NCBI RefSeq assembly: GCF_014652675.1
Contig: NZ_BMZG01000005.1
Span: 1 to 64,000, forward strand
DNA length: 64,000 nt
Origin: Formosimonas limnophila
GTDB taxonomy: Bacteria > Pseudomonadota > Gammaproteobacteria > Burkholderiales > Burkholderiaceae
Direction: 5' to 3'
Both the position numbers and the translations under genes were made by a program. The notes beneath the pieces were generated by a model. It did no database searches. It saw only the letters and a list, made by a program, of their open reading frames with translations, and had not been told where the DNA came from. Within the stretch, counting starts at the first letter, position 1; the number at the start of each line of letters is the position of its first letter. Of the stretch, positions 57,335-64,000 are shown piece after piece.

Positions 57335-59116
57335 ATGACCAACACCACCCACCGCTCAGACTGGCAAACCATCAAAAGCCTTTGGCCCTACATTTGGCAA
57401 AGCAAATACCGCGTGATGCTCGCATTCGTGGCGCTCACATTAGCGAAAGTCGCCAACTTAGGCATTCCTGTTGTGCTCAAACAAATCGTTGATGGCATGA
57501 CACCCAATCCAACACTGCAGGTGGCACTGCTTGCGCCCATCATGTTGCTGCTGGCTTATGGGGCGTTGCGTGTGTCGATGACACTGTTTAATGAATTGCG
57601 CGAGATTGTATTTTTCCGTGTCTCAGAAAATGCCGCACGGGCGGTGTCATTGCAAGTCTTCAACCGCCTACACAGCTTGTCATTGCGCTTTCACCTCGGA
57701 CGTCAAACCGGTGGTTTAACTCGCGACATTGAGCGCGGCACACGTGGCGTGCGCACCTTGATTGGCTTTTCATTCATGACCATTGTGCCCACTCTGATTG
57801 AGATGGGCATGGTGTTGGGCTTTTTGTGGGCAAAGTATGACTTGGTTTTTGTGGGCATCACAGCAGCAGCGCTGGTTGGCTATATTGGCTACACGGTTGG
57901 TATCACCGAATGGCGCACGCAGTACCGCAAACACATGAACGAGTTGGACTCGCGCGCCAATCAAAAAGCGATTGATTCATTGCTCAATTTTGAAACGGTG
58001 AAGTACTTTAATAACGAGCAGTTTGAAGCCAACCGCTATGATCAAGGCTTAGGACAATTCCGCAAAGCAGCCATTCGTTCACAAAGCTCACTCTCCTTGC
58101 TCAACTTTGGCCAACAGCTCATCATTTCCCTCGCGCTGATTGTGATTCTTTGGTACACCACTCAAGGTGTGGTCAACAAAAAGCTCAGCGTCGGCGATCT
58201 CGTCCTCATCAACACACTCATGCTGCAGTTATATGTTCCGCTTAACTTCCTCGGCGTCATGTACCGCGAGCTCAAACAGTCGCTCGTGGACGTGGATAAA
58301 ATGTTCACCTTACTGCACAGCGAACCCGACATCGCCGATGCCGATGATGCACGTGAGCTTGTGGTGAAAGATGGTCGCATTGAATTCAAACATGTGGACT
58401 TCAGCTACATGGAAAACCGACAAATCCTCCATGATGTGTCGTTCACCGTTGAGCCAAACACGACCACTGCGATTGTCGGCAAAAGCGGTGCAGGCAAATC
58501 GACTTTATCTCGCTTGTTGTTTCGTTTTTACGACATTCAAAGTGGCGAAATTTTGATTGACGGACAATCGGTCAAAGACGTCACGCAACTGTCCCTACGC
58601 AAAGCCATAGGCATCGTGCCGCAAGACACTGTGCTGTTCAATGACTCACTCGGATACAACATCGCCTACGGTCGTCCTGATGCGACACCCGACGACATCA
58701 TGGCTGCTGCCCAAGCCGCACATTTGGGCGACTTTCTCAAACGCTTGCCCGAAGGGCTGGAAACACCCGTTGGCGAGCGCGGCTTAAAAATTTCTGGCGG
58801 CGAGAAGCAACGTGTCGCCATCGCCCGAACCTTACTTAAAAACACACCGATTTTAATCTTTGACGAAGCAACATCAGCGCTGGACTCACACGCCGAAAAA
58901 GCCATTCAGTCCGCCTTTGATGACGCGGCTAAAAACCGCACCACGCTCATCGTTGCACATCGCCTATCCACCATTGTCTACGCAGACCAGATTCTTGTGC
59001 TCAACGATGGCCGCATCGTCGAACGAGGCACACATGCTGAATTACTTGCCAAGAATGGCGAATACACTGCGATGTGGGCAGCGCAACAAGATGAGCAGGG
59101 TTCAATTGGCGTTTGA
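57335..59116 (+). CDS. Atm1-like ABC exporter (half-transporter)
   Basis: A 593-residue ABC half-transporter with N-terminal membrane domain (six hydrophobic segments, about residues 25-320) and C-terminal ATPase. It has Walker A GKSGAGKSTLSRLLF, signature LKISGGEKQRVAIA and Walker B LIFDEATSALD. Membrane segments FFRVSENAARAVSLQVFNRLHSL and FNNEQFEANRYDQ match the Atm1/HMT1 group, which exports glutathione-linked metal or sulfur compounds. It follows the efflux operon terminator by 18 bp and may be partly cotranscribed. Confidence 0.9.
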   Translation: MTNTTHRSDWQTIKSLWPYIWQSKYRVMLAFVALTLAKVANLGIPVVLKQIVDGMTPNPTLQVALLAPIMLLLAYGALRVSMTLFNELREIVFFRVSENAARAVSLQVFNRLHSLSLRFHLGRQTGGLTRDIERGTRGVRTLIGFSFMTIVPTLIEMGMVLGFLWAKYDLVFVGITAAALVGYIGYTVGITEWRTQYRKHMNELDSRANQKAIDSLLNFETVKYFNNEQFEANRYDQGLGQFRKAAIRSQSSLSLLNFGQQLIISLALIVILWYTTQGVVNKKLSVGDLVLINTLMLQLYVPLNFLGVMYRELKQSLVDVDKMFTLLHSEPDIADADDARELVVKDGRIEFKHVDFSYMENRQILHDVSFTVEPNTTTAIVGKSGAGKSTLSRLLFRFYDIQSGEILIDGQSVKDVTQLSLRKAIGIVPQDTVLFNDSLGYNIAYGRPDATPDDIMAAAQAAHLGDFLKRLPEGLETPVGERGLKISGGEKQRVAIARTLLKNTPILIFDEATSALDSHAEKAIQSAFDDAAKNRTTLIVAHRLSTIVYADQILVLNDGRIVERGTHAELLAKNGEYTAMWAAQQDEQGSIGV

Positions 59117-59193
59117 CCAGTCACTCAGGGCGATGACAGCAGTTACCCTGAGTTTTCTGATAGACTGCATCAAACAACCAGCCACGACACCTT

Positions 59194-60495
59194 ATGACCA
59201 TACTGAACAACCCCACCACAACGCGCGCTTGGGCTTTTTATGATTGGGCAAACTCTGCTTACGCATTGGTGATTAACTCAACCATTTTCCCCATCTATTA
59301 CGCGGCAGTGACCAAAGGACAAGAAGTCACAATCGCAGGCATGAGCTTAGAGCCCAAGGCTGTCTTCGGCTACTCGCTCACTTTATCATTTTTGATACTC
59401 GTGCTGATGAGTCCTGTCTTGTCTGCCATAGCGGACAATCGCGGCAACAAACGCTCTTTCATGAAGTTTTTTTGTACTGTCGGCTCTCTCGCTTGTATGG
59501 GGCTGTTCTTTTTTACCGATGCGTCTAACATTGGCTTGTGTCTTCTACTCAATATCATAGCGAGCATTGGGTTTTACGGCAGTTTGGTTTTTTACAACGC
59601 TTACTTGCCCGAAATTGCGAGTAAGGACAAACAGGACGCTTTATCAGCCCGTGGTTTCTCCCTCGGTTATGCAGGATCTATGCTGATTCTGATTTTGAGT
59701 TTGGTCTTGATTCAATTCGTCGCCAATGATGAGAACCGCTCGTTCTACACACGCTTATGCTTTTTGCTCACAGGGATTTGGTGGCTCGGCTTTGCACAAT
59801 ACAGCTTCGCCAAATTACCACGCGGCACAGCCAAAGCTGATGGAGTTGGATCATTCAAAGGGCTATTGGTCAGTGCCTTTGGCGGCATTCGCCACACCGC
59901 GCATGAACTATTTGGCACGCCGAATCTGAATATTTTTCTCGGTGCTTTTTTCTTTTACAGCGTTGGCATGCAAACCATTTTTCTCATGGCGACGTTCATT
60001 GGCGACGAAATCGGTTTAACTTCTGGTCAACTCATTACCACTATTTTATTTTTGCAAATCGAAGCCATCATCGGCGCACAGCTGTTGTCACGTTTGTCCG
60101 TCAAAATCGGCAACCGCAGCGTACTGATGATCGCCGTTGGTTTTTGGATAATCGCCTGTGTGGCGATATTTTTCCTCGATAAAGATAACCCCAATGTGCG
60201 TTATCAGTTCTATGCCATTGCAGCCTTAGTTGGTTTGGTCATGGGCGGTCTGCAATCCATGTCACGCTCCACCTACAGTAAACTCCTACCCGCCACAGAT
60301 GAAAACACCACATTTTTTAGTTTTTATGATGTGTTAGAGAAGCTTGCCATCGTCGTCGGCACACTCACCTACAGCCTCATCATCGAACGCACAGGCCAAG
60401 TCAAACCATCCGCATTGGCCATGGCAGGCTTCTTTGTCATCGGGTTGCTATTTTTGTTCAGACTACGTCGCTTACAGCAGGTTTCTGCAGCATGA
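59194..60495 (+). CDS. UMF1 (Atg22-like) MFS transporter
   Basis: A 433-residue membrane protein with about 12 hydrophobic segments. AWAFYDWANSAYALVINSTIFP is the diagnostic start of the UMF1 family (related to the fungal vacuole effluxer Atg22). The substrate in bacteria is not known. It lies 77 bp after the Atm1-like gene on the same strand. Confidence 0.88.
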   Translation: MTILNNPTTTRAWAFYDWANSAYALVINSTIFPIYYAAVTKGQEVTIAGMSLEPKAVFGYSLTLSFLILVLMSPVLSAIADNRGNKRSFMKFFCTVGSLACMGLFFFTDASNIGLCLLLNIIASIGFYGSLVFYNAYLPEIASKDKQDALSARGFSLGYAGSMLILILSLVLIQFVANDENRSFYTRLCFLLTGIWWLGFAQYSFAKLPRGTAKADGVGSFKGLLVSAFGGIRHTAHELFGTPNLNIFLGAFFFYSVGMQTIFLMATFIGDEIGLTSGQLITTILFLQIEAIIGAQLLSRLSVKIGNRSVLMIAVGFWIIACVAIFFLDKDNPNVRYQFYAIAALVGLVMGGLQSMSRSTYSKLLPATDENTTFFSFYDVLEKLAIVVGTLTYSLIIERTGQVKPSALAMAGFFVIGLLFLFRLRRLQQVSAA

Positions 60496-60641
60496 CCGCA
60501 CTCAGTCGATGAAATAAAACAGACAAAAACCTCTTTGACTCTAAAAGAATCAAAATCGCTCCAAATGCCTAAAAACACAAAGTCTCTCTCTTTGACCACT
60601 CACAAGCTATAATTCATCATCATTTTATTATTGTTATTCAT

Positions 60642-61283
60642 ATGCGCCAATCAACCCAACTCGACCTCCTTGTTGCACAAATTGACCATGGTTTACGCAC
60701 CATTGCCAGCGAAGCTGTACCAAACAGACAAAGTCCTGCAGCGTACACGGAGTCAGCCGTTCTTTCTGAGGCTGAGCGCAAGCACGCCGCTGGCCTAATG
60801 CGCGTGAACCATGTTGGTGAAGTGTGCGCGCAAGCCTTGTACCAAGGGCAAGCGTGGGTGAGTCAAAATCAACACAACCGCGACATGCTTTTGGCCGCGG
60901 CCAAGGAGGAGGTTGACCACTTGGCATGGACGGAGCAGCGATTAAACGAGCTGGGCAGCCGAACCAGTCTGCTCAATCCTTTGTGGTATGCCGGTGCTTT
61001 CACACTCGGCGTTGTGGCGGGCAAAATATCAGAGGCCGTCAGCTTGGGCTTTGTGGTCGAAACGGAAGTGCAGGTCGGTGCTCATTTGGAAAGCCATTTA
61101 CAAGACACTGGCTTGCCCCTACAGGACAGCCCTTCTCGTGCCATTGTCAGCACCATGCGTGATGAAGAGCTGGCGCACGCAGAACACGCACGACAAGCTG
61201 GTGCAATGGAGCTGCCTAATTTGGTCAAGCTGGCCATGCGCGGCATGGCCAAAGTCATGACCACCACAGCTTATAAAATATAA
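60642..61283 (+). CDS. coq7: Demethoxyubiquinone hydroxylase (COQ7 type)
   Basis: A di-iron monooxygenase that hydroxylates 2-polyprenyl-3-methyl-6-methoxy-1,4-benzoquinol, the penultimate step of ubiquinone synthesis. It has 213 residues. The carboxylate ligands are seen in RVNHVGEVCAQ, KEEVDHLAW, ETEVQVGAHLE and RDEELAHAEHA, forming two ExxH pairs. Betaproteobacteria use this enzyme where E. coli uses UbiF. TATAAT (60608-60613) upstream is a possible -10, without a good -35. Confidence 0.95.
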   Translation: MRQSTQLDLLVAQIDHGLRTIASEAVPNRQSPAAYTESAVLSEAERKHAAGLMRVNHVGEVCAQALYQGQAWVSQNQHNRDMLLAAAKEEVDHLAWTEQRLNELGSRTSLLNPLWYAGAFTLGVVAGKISEAVSLGFVVETEVQVGAHLESHLQDTGLPLQDSPSRAIVSTMRDEELAHAEHARQAGAMELPNLVKLAMRGMAKVMTTTAYKI

Positions 61284-61312
61284 TACGGCCTCAAGCACTC
61301 AACCATACGACT

Positions 61313-61340
61313 CTTGAAAAGTCGGCGAACACCCCCATGT
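61313..61340 (+). promoter_or_regulatory. Sigma-32 heat-shock promoter of dnaJ
   Basis: CTTGAAA (61313-61319), 13-nt spacer, CCCCATGT (61333-61340). Both parts match the proteobacterial sigma-32 consensus (CTTGAAA, CCCCATNT). It predicts a start near 61347, 73 bp before the dnaJ ATG. Confidence 0.82.
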
Positions 61341-61419
61341 CTGACTCATTCTGTCGTTTGAGCATTTGAATTTGCGAGTGCTCACCATCAACAAAACCTA
61401 CTTTAATCAAGAACACATC

Positions 61420-62547
61420 ATGGCAAAACAAGATTTTTACGAAATTTTAGACGTCGCACGCAATGCATCGGACGAAGAGATCAAAAAGGCCTATCGCAAA
61501 TTGGCGATGAAATACCACCCCGACCGCAATCAGGACAACCCGAACGCCGAAGAAAAGTTTAAGGAAGTCAAAGAAGCGTACGAAATGCTGTCAGATCCAC
61601 AAAAACGTGCGGCATACGATCAATACGGCCACGCGGGCGTTGACCCCAACGGCATGGGTGGCGGCGGCGGTGGCCATCCATTTGGTGATGCATTTGGCGA
61701 CATTTTCGGTGACATCTTTGGCGGTATGGGTGGTCGTGGTGGTCAACGTGGGCCACAAGTTTATCGCGGCTCAGACCTACGCTACACGATGGAGATTTCC
61801 TTAGAAGACGCCGCCCACGGCAAAATCACCCAGATTCGTGTGCCCACTTGGGACGAATGCGACACTTGCCACGGCTCAGGTGCCGAAGCGGGCAGCACAC
61901 CCGAAACCTGCCCGACCTGCCAAGGTCAAGGGCAAGTTCGCATGTCGCAAGGCTTTTTCTCGGTCCAGCAAACCTGCCCCAAGTGTCACGGCACAGGCAA
62001 ACACATTCCCAAACCATGCAAAACATGCCATGGCCAAGGTAAAGTTAAAAACAATAAAACCCTCGAAGTCAATATCCCTGCGGGCATTGAAGACGGCATG
62101 CGGATCCGCAATGCAGGTAAAGGCGAGCCAGGCGTCAATGGCGGTCCTGCGGGTGATTTATTTGTTGAAATCCACATCAAAAAACACAACGTGTTTGAGC
62201 GAGATGGTACTGACTTGCATTGCTCCGTCCCGATTTCTTTCTCGACTGCAGCACTCGGTGGCGACATCGAAGTCCCGACCTTGCACGGTGGCGCACATAT
62301 GACAATTCCCGAGGGCACTCAAACAGGCCAGCGCTTCCGCCTACGTGGCAAAGGGATGCCTCATGTGCGTTCAGCCTCTACCATTGGTGATTTGTTCATT
62401 CATGTCACATTAGAAACGCCCGTCAAGTTAAGTGGCGAACAGAAGGATCTGTTGCGTCAATTCGACGAATCTCTCAAATCCAATGGCGACAAACACAGCC
62501 CACAAAGCAAGAGCTGGTTCGACAAGGTCAAAGGTTTTTTCGACTGA
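61420..62547 (+). CDS. dnaJ: Chaperone DnaJ (Hsp40)
   Basis: The co-chaperone that delivers substrates to DnaK and stimulates its ATPase. It has 375 residues from [16 protein letters not shown]. The J domain has the HPD tripeptide in KYHPDRN; a Gly/Phe region ([20 protein letters not shown]) follows; the four CxxCxGxG zinc motifs are [24 protein letters not shown] and CKTCHGQG. dnaK and grpE are not beside it, unlike many Burkholderiales. It has its own heat-shock promoter and terminator. Confidence 0.98.
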   Translation: MAKQDFYEILDVARNASDEEIKKAYRKLAMKYHPDRNQDNPNAEEKFKEVKEAYEMLSDPQKRAAYDQYGHAGVDPNGMGGGGGGHPFGDAFGDIFGDIFGGMGGRGGQRGPQVYRGSDLRYTMEISLEDAAHGKITQIRVPTWDECDTCHGSGAEAGSTPETCPTCQGQGQVRMSQGFFSVQQTCPKCHGTGKHIPKPCKTCHGQGKVKNNKTLEVNIPAGIEDGMRIRNAGKGEPGVNGGPAGDLFVEIHIKKHNVFERDGTDLHCSVPISFSTAALGGDIEVPTLHGGAHMTIPEGTQTGQRFRLRGKGMPHVRSASTIGDLFIHVTLETPVKLSGEQKDLLRQFDESLKSNGDKHSPQSKSWFDKVKGFFD

Positions 62548-62574
62548 ATGTACAGATAATCATTGCTCCCCCCC

Positions 62575-62600
62575 AATCGCACCATAAGGTGCGATTTTTT
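62575..62600 (+). terminator. Intrinsic terminator of dnaJ
   Basis: AATCGCACC, ATAA loop, GGTGCGATT, then TTTT, 28 bp after the dnaJ stop. Confidence 0.9.
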
Positions 62601-62631
62601 GTGAAAAGCAGCATGTCTCGTATCGCTGCAC

Positions 62632-62733
62632 GGATACTCACCAGTCGCGGGGCATTTAGTTTGATACAAAAATAGTTTTAATTTGAGGGAACCTCTAAAA
62701 ATCCCCCAGCACTCCGCGACTGGCCAAATATCC
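62632..62733. repeat. Inverted-repeat element in the dnaJ-MocR gap
   Basis: CCAGTCGCGG (62641-62650) and its exact complement CCGCGACTGG (62714-62723), with GGATA and TATCC outside them at similar distances, enclose about 63 bp that include GAGGGAACCTC (62685-62695). The architecture is like a small mobile-element remnant or a long transcript hairpin. No transposase and no second copy in this window. Confidence 0.4.
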
Positions 62734-62793
62734 TAAAAATCACAAAAAAACAGCTTAAAAGCGGATTTTAGAGTCAAGTAATATACATTTTGC

Positions 62794-62815
62794 GACTAAT
62801 TCTAACGAATTAGTC
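62794..62815 (-). terminator. Hairpin after the MocR-type gene
   Basis: GACTAATTC, TAAC loop, GAATTAGTC: a perfect 9-bp palindrome 13 bp past the stop of the minus-strand gene. It has no U-tract, so termination is uncertain; a 3'-end stabiliser or protein site is possible. Confidence 0.4.
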
Positions 62816-62828
62816 CCCAAGCATTAAA

Positions 62829-64000
62829 TCACGTCAACACAGCCCCAATCATGTCTCCCAACCGTTTACCACACTCAACCAAGTCATTGGTATCAACATA
62901 AGCAAAGCCAACCACCAAGCCACGCACATCCGTCTCACCAATATAATACCGTGACAGAGGCCTGACCGATAAACCATTCGACTGACACTGAGCGGACAGA
63001 GCCACGTCATCAATGTGCGAGGGTAACTTAATCACCAATAACAACCCCGCATCAACCACCACTTGCTGCACTTTGCCTTTGAGCGCTCGGTCAAGCACAG
63101 CGAGCAACAATGTTCGACGCTGCGCATAGGCTTGGCGCAGGCGGCGGATGTGCGTGGTGAAGTGCCCTTGGTCAATGAACTCTGCAAGTGCTGCTTGCAA
63201 ATGTAATTGACCAGGGCGGTATAAGTCATAAAGAGCTGTTTTGAATGAAGGAATCAAAGCATGCGGCAAAACAACGTAAGCGAGTTTGATACCAGGGTAA
63301 ATAACTTTAGAGAATGTACCCATGTACAACACACGCGGCACCCCCGCTTCAGCCGCCAAGCCTTGCAGTGAAGCCACAGGGCGACCTGCATAGCGGAACT
63401 CACTGTCATAGTCGTCCTCGAGTATCCATGCATTGGCACGCTGGGCGTATTCGATGAGGCTTTTACGACGCGCGAGCGACATAACCGCGCCAGTCGGGTA
63501 TTGATGGGAAGGGGTCACATAAATAAACTTCGGCGGCGGACTGGCCAAGTCCTCTGCGGATGGATTCATACCCTCAAGATCAACCGCAATAGGGCGAATG
63601 TTTAAATCATTGGCGTAAAATGAGCTCCAAGCCCCCCAGTAACAAGGATTCTCAACCCAAGCGATGTCGTTTTGATCCGCGAGCATACGGCTGATGAGGT
63701 CAAGTGACTGCTGCGTGCCGCCCGTGATGAGCACTTGGTCAGCATCGAGTGCGACGCCACGCGATACACGCAGATAGTCTGCCACGGCGCGTTTGAGCTG
63801 CAAATAACCACCCGTGGTGTCATAGTCATACAGGTTGACATCATCGCGACGCCAAACTTGGTTCTGGACGCGCTGCCATGTTTTGATGGGGAAATTGAGC
63901 AAATCCATCTTACCAGACAGTGCCAGAGGCTGAACTTCGTAAGCATCCATACCTTCTTCACGCGTCAGTCGTGCGCCGCGCTTGGATAAACTCACCGCCT
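62829..64000 (-). CDS. MocR/PdxR-family regulator, aminotransferase domain (N-terminus beyond window)
   Basis: The visible 390 residues form a fold type I PLP aminotransferase domain. ITGGTQQSLDLISRML is the cofactor-binding loop, VTPSHQYPTGAVMS the substrate loop, and the PLP lysine is in YMGTFSKVIYPGIKLAYV, preceded by WILEDDYDSEFRY. This pattern is characteristic of MocR regulators, whose GntR-type DNA-binding domain would lie before the visible part; the frame stays open to the window edge. PdxR, GabR, TauR and others share it, so the regulated pathway is unknown. Confidence 0.88.
   Translation of the reverse strand, partial: AVSLSKRGARLTREEGMDAYEVQPLALSGKMDLLNFPIKTWQRVQNQVWRRDDVNLYDYDTTGGYLQLKRAVADYLRVSRGVALDADQVLITGGTQQSLDLISRMLADQNDIAWVENPCYWGAWSSFYANDLNIRPIAVDLEGMNPSAEDLASPPPKFIYVTPSHQYPTGAVMSLARRKSLIEYAQRANAWILEDDYDSEFRYAGRPVASLQGLAAEAGVPRVLYMGTFSKVIYPGIKLAYVVLPHALIPSFKTALYDLYRPGQLHLQAALAEFIDQGHFTTHIRRLRQAYAQRRTLLLAVLDRALKGKVQQVVVDAGLLLVIKLPSHIDDVALSAQCQSNGLSVRPLSRYYIGETDVRGLVVGFAYVDTNDLVECGKRLGDMIGAVLT

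Noticed and set aside
1-64000. tRNA, rRNA, CRISPR arrays, prophage or intact insertion sequences
   Set aside because: None recognised on reading the intergenic regions; short RNA genes with weak signals could still be missed by eye.

Overview
The window is chromosomal DNA from a betaproteobacterium, most likely a moderate-GC member of the Burkholderiales. This rests on gene content: a str operon (rpsL-rpsG-fusA-tuf), waaC-waaA, the uvrA / MFS / ssb arrangement, priA next to hemE, a PTS phosphorelay with no sugar permease, and LPS and ubiquinone genes. I see no rRNA, tRNA, CRISPR array, prophage or intact insertion sequence. Nearly all of the window is housekeeping and transport genes in short operons.

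Layout. 1-3600: str operon on the minus strand with a clear promoter. 3.8-8 kb: waaA, waaC, ssb and an MFS transporter (minus). 8-12.8 kb: uvrA, then a PlsC/CdsA-like lipid pair (plus). 12.8-20.3 kb: recN, nadK, pgmB, a GH65 phosphorylase and a frameshifted glycosyltransferase (minus). 20.5-30.6 kb: sdaA (plus), ilvA (minus), a YqaA membrane protein (plus), gltBD (minus). 31-33 kb: cytochrome c, an unannotated small-RNA gene and an RsuA-family pseudouridine synthase (plus). 33.4-37 kb: priA and hemE (minus) flanking a DnaA-box cluster. 37-38.2 kb: a CopZ-like protein and a broken DUF3999 gene (plus). 38.3-44 kb: ahpD, ahpC, glnS, ptsI, ptsH and EIIA (minus). 44-45 kb: an RluA-type synthase (plus). 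45-51.3 kb: a nucleoside-type ABC importer and an LtrA protein (minus). 51.5-62.5 kb: an EF-hand protein, an ArsR-regulated tripartite efflux cassette, an Atm1-like ABC exporter, a UMF1 transporter, coq7 and an orphan dnaJ (plus). The last 1.2 kb is a MocR-type regulator cut by the window edge.

The most interesting signals lie between genes. At 31.63-31.76 kb a consensus sigma-70 promoter drives a roughly 93-nt transcript with four tandem hairpins. The second hairpin shows an anti-Shine-Dalgarno loop (UUCCUCCCU), and the fourth is an intrinsic terminator; this looks like a real small regulatory RNA. Between priA and hemE, two perfect and three near-perfect DnaA boxes sit beside an AT-rich stretch, resembling a replication-origin or DnaA-binding module. 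The ArsR gene has a perfect 11-bp inverted repeat laid over a strong promoter, which suggests autoregulated control of the efflux cassette. dnaJ has a textbook heat-shock promoter despite lacking dnaK/grpE neighbours. Strong hairpins lie in the rpsG-fusA and gltB-gltD junctions. Two genes are disrupted by single-base-scale frameshifts, one of them at a nine-cytosine tract.

Protein functions were assigned by reading motifs and recalling families, without database searches. Start sites were corrected by hand where an in-frame ATG/GTG with better spacing or family length was visible.
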